Shown here: positions 44,901 to 51,954 of the stretch, in pieces | Layout of the letters: every line of letters starts with the position of its first letter | Position numbering within the stretch: the stretch's first letter is position 1 | Origin: Symbiodinium natans | Taxonomy: Eukaryota; Sar; Dinophyceae; Suessiales; Symbiodiniaceae | DNA: 64,000 bases | NCBI GenBank assembly: GCA_905221605.1 | Contig: CAJNDS010002709.1 | Location: forward strand, 125,152 to 189,151 | Direction of reading: 5' to 3' | Notes under the pieces: generated by a model | The model's database searches: none | Seen by the model: the letters and a program-made list of their open reading frames with translations, nothing else | Told to the model about the DNA's origin: nothing | Made by a program: the position numbers and the translations under genes

Positions 44901-47900
44901 ATGCTGACAGGTTTAGGGTTGAGGTTTTGAAAAAAAACACAGCTAAACCACGGCCTTCGTGTCCAGCTTTGTGTTCATCTCGTTCTTCAGGTTGATGATG
45001 TCCTGATCCAGGCATTTTTCCGGCTTCTGCTCTCACATGCAAAAACCACAGGGGCTTCCGTGATGTGGTAACGTTTTTAGAGCTCTGAACAGCAGCACAG
45101 ACATTCCTGAACCCTAAACCCTAAACCCTAAACCCTAAACCCTGAGCCGCCGTAAACTCCTACACCCTCCCCTCCAAAAAGATCCTTATAAGGCTAAGGT
45201 TCTAGGGTTCTAGGGGCCAGGGTTTTAGGGGTTAGGGTTTAAGGATTTAGGGCTTAGGGCTTAGGGCTTAGGGCTTAGGGTTTAGGGTTTAGGGTTTAGG
45301 GTTTAGGGTTTAGGGTTTAGGGTTTAGGGTTTAGGGTTTAGGGTTTAGGGTTTAGGGTTTAGGGTTTAGGAACTGGGGTTTAGGGTTTAGGGTTTAGGGT
45401 CTAGGGTTAAAGGCTCAGGGTGTGGTCATATAGTTGGGGGTTTCGGAAGTGCGGCTCTCCTCTGTCAAGTTCTCCTCCTTCTCTTGCATCTGCTGCAGCC
45501 TCGCCCCAGGCACAGTCTGAAACCTCAAATCCCTACGACCCTAAACCCTAAACCCTAAACCCTAAACCCCAAACCCCAAACCCTAAGCCCTAAACCCTAA
45601 ACCCTAGGCCCCAGACCTGAACATCTAACACCCTAGACGAGAACCCTTAAACTCCTGAAACGGCTAAAACACCAAAACCCTTGAGCCGCCACAGCTTGGG
45701 ATGTTCCCCCCTTATACTCACAGTCCTTACAAAGGGATTATAATCGGGGGGAGTACTACAGTAACCCTAAACCCTAAACCCTAAACCCTAAACCCTAAAC
45801 CCTAAACCCTAAACCCTAAACCCTAAACCCTAAACCCTAAACCCAGTCCCTATTAAGGGCTGCTGGTAAATGGGGGGAACATCCAAACCTCAAGCCTTCA
45901 AGCCTCGCACCGAGGGTAACAGAGGCTACAAACCCTGGGGCTTACGAAAATAGGGGACCCCCAAAATAGACCGCAAATAAAGGATCGCCACATAAAAATA
46001 AAGACCCCAATAAGGTACCCCCAATTATCGTAAACCCCCCTAAACCCTAAACCCTAACCCTAACTACAAACCCGAAAACGTCAGAGCTTCTGGGGCGAAA
46101 ACAAAACCCAGAGAACCGCTGCCGAGCCACGTGTTCGACACATCCTCCATCCAGCTGTCGTGGTTCTTCAAGGCTTCCTGGTGGGTTCAGGGTTTAGGGT
46201 TTACAGTTCAGGGTTTAGGGTTTAGGGTTTAGGGTTTAGGGTTTAGGGTTTAGGGTTTAGGGTTTAGGGTTTAGGGTTTAGGGTTTAGGGTTTAGGGTTT
46301 AGGGTCTAGGGTCTAGGGTCTAAGGTTCTTCAAGGCTTCCTGGTGCAATGTTGAGGGCATAGAGGCAACCTGATGCCCTGAGCTCAGAACCACAAGAACC
46401 CCGAAACCCTAAACCCTGCTGGCCAAGATGCCCATGGAGAGACCCTCAAGCCCTAAACCTTGGGGCTTGGTGGCTTCGGGTTTGGGGATTAGGGTCTAGA
46501 GGTTGTGTACTTCAGGGTTCGCAATCCCTGAAGCCCCCCCTAAACCCTAAACCCTGAACCCTGAACCCTAAACCCTGAACCCTAAACCCTAAACCCCCAA
46601 GATCCCAAACCCAGCGCCTGGATGTCTCCGATGTCCAGGCGCATGGTGGAAATCTCAGCCGTCATTGTGGCCTGTCCGAGTTCCAGGGGTTAGGGTTTAG
46701 GGTTTAGGGTTTAGGGTTGAGGGTTGAGGGTTGAGGGTTGAGGGTTTAGGGTTTAGGGTTTAGGGTTTAGGGTTTAGGGTTTAGGGTTTAGGGTTTAGGG
46801 TTTAGGGTTTCGCCCCAACCCCTAAACCCTAAACCCTAAACCGTAAACCCTAAACCCTAAACCCTAAGGTTAGGGCTTCAGGGTGTTGAGATTGTTCGGG
46901 CTGTGTAGCCCGTCTGACTGCAAGCCAGAAAAGCTGGACCGCGAGTGGCAACCCTCAACCCTTTAGGGCCCCAGAGGCCGGGCCCTGTAGCCCTTTAATG
47001 GTTTAATTAGGGTTTAGGGTTTTAGGTTTTGGGCTTAGGATTTAAGGGTTTAGGGCTTAGGGTGACAGTTTAGGGTTTAGGGTTTAGGGGGCAATTTAAG
47101 GTTTATAGAGCTTAGGGCTTAGGAAACTGTAATCCGAACAGGGCAAAAAGAGGACCAATGGGTGAAACAGTGCCTGAAACCCTTAGACTCTGTCACACTA
47201 CCTTGGCCTTAGACAGAGAAAAAACACAAAAACAAACAAACAAATTACAGGGTCCTCAAGGGAGGGGGGGTCATGGGGAGTAGGTACCTAGGGAACCTTA
47301 GGGAAGCTTAGGGAGCCTTAGGGAGTAGTGGGGAGTATTAGGGAGCTTTGCGCTACATACCCCCTTAAGAACCCCACAAACCAAACTTGCTGCTCACTCC
47401 CTGAGCCCTAAACCCTAAGCCCGAAACCCTATACCCTAAAGCCCTGGCTGTTTGAAACTGGGCGCCTCCACACGTTGGCGGGAGGTGATGATGGAGTGGG
47501 TGGCGTCGACACGGGCCTGGCGCAGGAGCGGCCCTCAACCCAAGCCCTGAACCGCTTTGGGGTTTAAGTTTAGCTTAGGGGTCAGGACTGCGATTCGTTG
47601 GGATTGCGCCGCGGGGCTAGCTCTACAACGAAGAGCAGTGCTCCAAAGGCAGTGAAGCCATGAAGCTCCAAAACGAATGTGCAGATCCAAAACTAATAAA
47701 GCCCCTGATCCCCCCCCCTTTAAAACCCCCACCATAAAACCCCTGAACTAAGCACCCCTAAACGCCCCTAAAAAAACCCTAAAAAGCTCAAGGTTGCCCT
47801 GAAACCCCCTTTACAGCCCCTAAAGCACCCTCTTTAAGGCCCCTTTCAAGAGCCCTACAAAAAACCCCTTGAAAAACCCCTTTAAAGCCCCCGTCAAAGC

Positions 47901-50900
47901 CCGTAAAAAGCCCCCAAACACCCCCGAAAAAGCCCCGAAACCCCACACCCCACACCCCACACCCCACACCCCACACCCCAAACCCCAAACCCCAAACACA
48001 AGAACACCCCAGACCGAGGCTGGAACGCGCATCTCGTCCAAGTCCACGTTCACGGCGTCCATGGCAGCTGTGAAGTCCTGTCAACACTTGGGTAAAAAGC
48101 CGAGCAGCCATCTTGCAAAAAGGGGCTTGGGGTTTGGGGTTTGTAAACCCTAAACCCTAAACCCTCAGGTCCTCCATGTCACGCTCGCAAGCCAGCACGA
48201 TGCGGCGGATGTGGTTCACTTCGCCCTTGTTGTTGCCTGCAGGATTCGGTGGCTGAGATCTGGGGGTTTACTTGGAGGTTCAGGGTACCTATAACCCCAA
48301 TTCTAACTGTACTTATAAGCCCCCTAAGTCCTCTAAGTATGTTATAAGTAGACTTATACTCGGGGTTGTAAGTACCCACGAACCTCCAAGTAGGGTTGAG
48401 TTTGGGTTTCGGGGCTTTTGCGTTTCGGACTCGGAGATGCCCGTAAACACTTAACCCTCCAAAGGCTTGTTGAAGTGCCATTCCAAAGCCCTCCCTTGCC
48501 CCAAGACTTTCAACCCCCAAAAAACCTTAAAACCTGAAAACCCCAACCCCCAAACCATCAAAAGCCCGAATTAAACCATGCCCTGTAAGCCCTAAACCCG
48601 CAACCTCAATAACACCTTAGCCCTGTAAACCCCAAACCAAAACCCCACGCTTCGCCCTAAATTCGCTCACCGGCCTAGAAGATCTTTGAGCTCACCGACG
48701 TCGTACTTCAACTGGTCGAGGTCCTGTGCAAGAGCTCGCGTCTTGGGGGAATTAGGGTTAGGGGGGGGTTGGGTTGAGGGTTTAAGTATTAGGGTTGACG
48801 GTTAGGGATATGGGTTAAGAGCTTAAGGCATACGTTAGATGTTTTTTGGCGAATGCCGCGCGCGCCGTTGCCAGCCCAAAGTGACTGGGCCGAACGTGTG
48901 GCTCCGAAATATAAATGAATAAACTAAGCAAAATATGACCACGGGACCGTCCAGCACGGCCTTCCAGACTACGCGCTCGCGAAAAACACGATTGCTGAAT
49001 CCTGGCCCGAGGTTTCAAAATTGCTCTTGGATAGAAGTCGTGGGACAAGCTGCTGTCGCACTTCTTGTTTCGGAATACTTCAGAAAATTTATGAGTTTCA
49101 CAGAAGAACTCGCAAACAGGAACAGCAAAATCAAACCGCGGCCTTTTGACGCTTGCGGGCACTCAATAAGATAGATCCTCCATACACTTTGGCAGCGAGA
49201 AGCCACCAGCTGGTACATCCTGTACGTCCGACACGTCCGACACCCGATGATGCCTGTCGGCCGTGCCGAGTGGGAGCGGCTTCTCTCCTGATCTTTCGCG
49301 CTTTTGCGCTTGTCTACCGCATCTCTCGGAGCGCTTGCTTCTACACGGAGTTGAAGCCCACAAACAAGGCTTCCAAACCAGTTCCAAGTAGGCCTAAGGC
49401 AGATTCCCCCTAAACCCTGAATTCTGAAACCCTGCAACCCTGACCACAACCTCGATCTCTCTGCTCGAACAAGGGCCCAGTGAGGCTAACAAAACCCTAG
49501 CGGCTCTACAGAACCTGTACTCGCCAAACCTAAGCCTTTCCCCGCAAACCCTAAACCCCAACCCTAACCCCTAAACTCCCCAAGCCCCAAAAGCCCCCGA
49601 AGCCCCTCTAAACCCTAAACCCCAAAAAAATCCCTAAATCCCTAGATCCCCAACCCTTAAACCCTAAACCCTAAGCCCTAAGCCCTAAACCCTAAACCGT
49701 AAACCCTAAAAACCATAAGCCGCTAAACCCCTAAACCCCTCAAAACCCCAAACCCCTAAACCCCCCAAAACCCAAACGGATCCACACCTCGGCCATGGTG
49801 TCCAGGCCTGCCGCACCCCCAGCACCATCCACCTGAGGCGACGGGCGAGTTGTTGCTTTGGGGTCGTTCCCCCGGTGTGTAGGGTTTAGGGTTTAGGGTT
49901 TCGGGTTTCGGGGCTTAGGGTTCAGGGTTTAGGGCTTAGGTTTAGGGTTTAGGGTTTAGGGTTTAGGGTTTAGGGTTCAGGGTTCAGGGTTTAGGGTCCA
50001 GTCCGGGGTCCAGGGTTCAGGGTTTAGGGCTTAGGGTTAGGGTTTAGGGTTTAGGGTTTAAGGTATAGGGTATAGGGTATAGGGTTTAGGGTTTAGGCTT
50101 TAGGCTTTAGGGTTTAGGGTTTAGGGTTCAGGTTTTAGGGTTTAGAGTTTAGGGTTTAGGATTTAGGGGGGCCATGGATTGTGCCTGTTTGGGTGCCTAT
50201 TTCTTACACAAGTGCTGCTAGACGGGACCCGAACTTAGAGAATTACCCTTTCTTTGTTGTGGGGGGGAGAGAGATTAGGGTTTAGGGCTGGCTTTAGGAG
50301 CATTTTGTGTTTCCAGCCTTACAGGGTTCGGGTTCTAAGTCGTAGGCAGTGTCTGTCGGGCTTTGGCTCTTAAAGACATAGCGTACGGGGAGAAGGGATT
50401 TAGGGTCTGTGGCTTGGCGGGTTTAAGCACAAAAACCTGAATCTAGGAGGGTTTAGAAGGGTCTCTGGGGCACTCACGAAAACCTAAAAGCAGTTTAACG
50501 AACTTCTAAAGTAACAAAAGCGCCAAAGGCCCTAAAGCTTTCTTGGAGCCCATCGTTCATCCCACAAACAAATTTTTCGAAACCCTTTAAAGCGGAATGC
50601 CCCAGACCTCCCTTCAGAATCAGCGCCTCAAGATCAAGGGCTTAGGGTATGCTTCGGGTTTGAGCTTAGCCATGTGAGCTTATTCACAGGGTCCGCAACC
50701 CTCAAAGTAGCCCGATTCATCTGGGGCTTTCTCCCTCCCTAGCTAGGCTCCCGAAACCCCCAAACCTCAAGCCCCAAAAATGCTTTGCTGCCGAGGCGCC
50801 GGTTTGGTTGCAGCCGCACCACGATTGACGTGGCTGAGCTTCTTGTCCTCGGGGGCGCGCGGAGAAGAGGAACCAAGAAAACCCCCGACGGCCAAATCCC

Positions 50901-51916
50901 TCGTCCCCGAGCATTATAGGATCCCCTCCCCCTACAGCAATTGCTCAGACAAACCCTCCGAATTTTCCCGATTGAGTAGGTTTTTCGTGCTCGAGTATAC
51001 GGGGAATATGTAAGATCAGGGACGAGTGGGGTGGAGTGGCTCTAGCAACCCGAACCCTAAACCTATAAGGTTTAGGGTCTAGGGTTTAGGGTTTAGGGTT
51101 TCGGGTTTAGGGTTTAGGGTTTAGGGTTTAGGGTTTAGGGTTTAGGGTTTAGGCTTAGGGCTTAGGGCTTAGGGCTTAGGGCTTAGGGCTTAGGGCTTAG
51201 GGCTTAGGGCTTAGGGCTTAGGGCTTAGGGCTTAGGGCTTAGGGCTTAGGGCTTAGGGCTTAGGGCTTAGGGCTTAGGGCTTAGGGCTTTGCTTAGGGTT
51301 TAGGGTTTACGGTTCATAGCTGCAGGTTGACGGCCGAGCGCACAAGCCACAACATGCAGCACCACACAGATGTGTGGCAGCCCCCCACGTCCTAACTTCC
51401 CCAGATCAAAACCCTCAACCCATGAAGCATTGAGCCTTGGGGGTTCGGGTTTCTATACTCCCCTTAGAACCTTAGTAAAAGTAATCTTTGTAAAATCCTC
51501 TTGGGTTTTATACAAACAAAAACAATAATTCCCAAGGGGGCTATAGGTTTAAGGTTTGAACCTATAGGGTTTTTGTTCAGCGCGACCCACGATTGAAGCC
51601 ATAACCCCAAATCTTGAACCCTAAACGCTAAACCCTGCCTAAATCCAACACTCAAAACCCAAAACCCTAAACCCTAAACTCAAACCGTCAACCCCAAACC
51701 CAAAAACCTTCAACCCCTTAAGGTGTTCCATACTGAGAGGCGAAGCTAACCCCAAACCCCACAAACCCTGAGACCCAAAAGCCCAAAGCCCAAAGAACCG
51801 CAACGCCGAACACCCAAGCCCCCAAATGCCCCCAAAACAGCCCCCACACACAAAAAGGCCCTTGACAAATAGAAACTAACCCCCCCCTCCAAAAAAAATA
51901 TATATATATATATATA

Positions 51917-51954
<38 letters not shown>

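Noticed and set aside
49015-49449. 144-codon minus-strand reading in gene B intron 6-7
   Set aside because: No domain, overlapping open frames on the plus strand, and no counterpart in gene A's intron.
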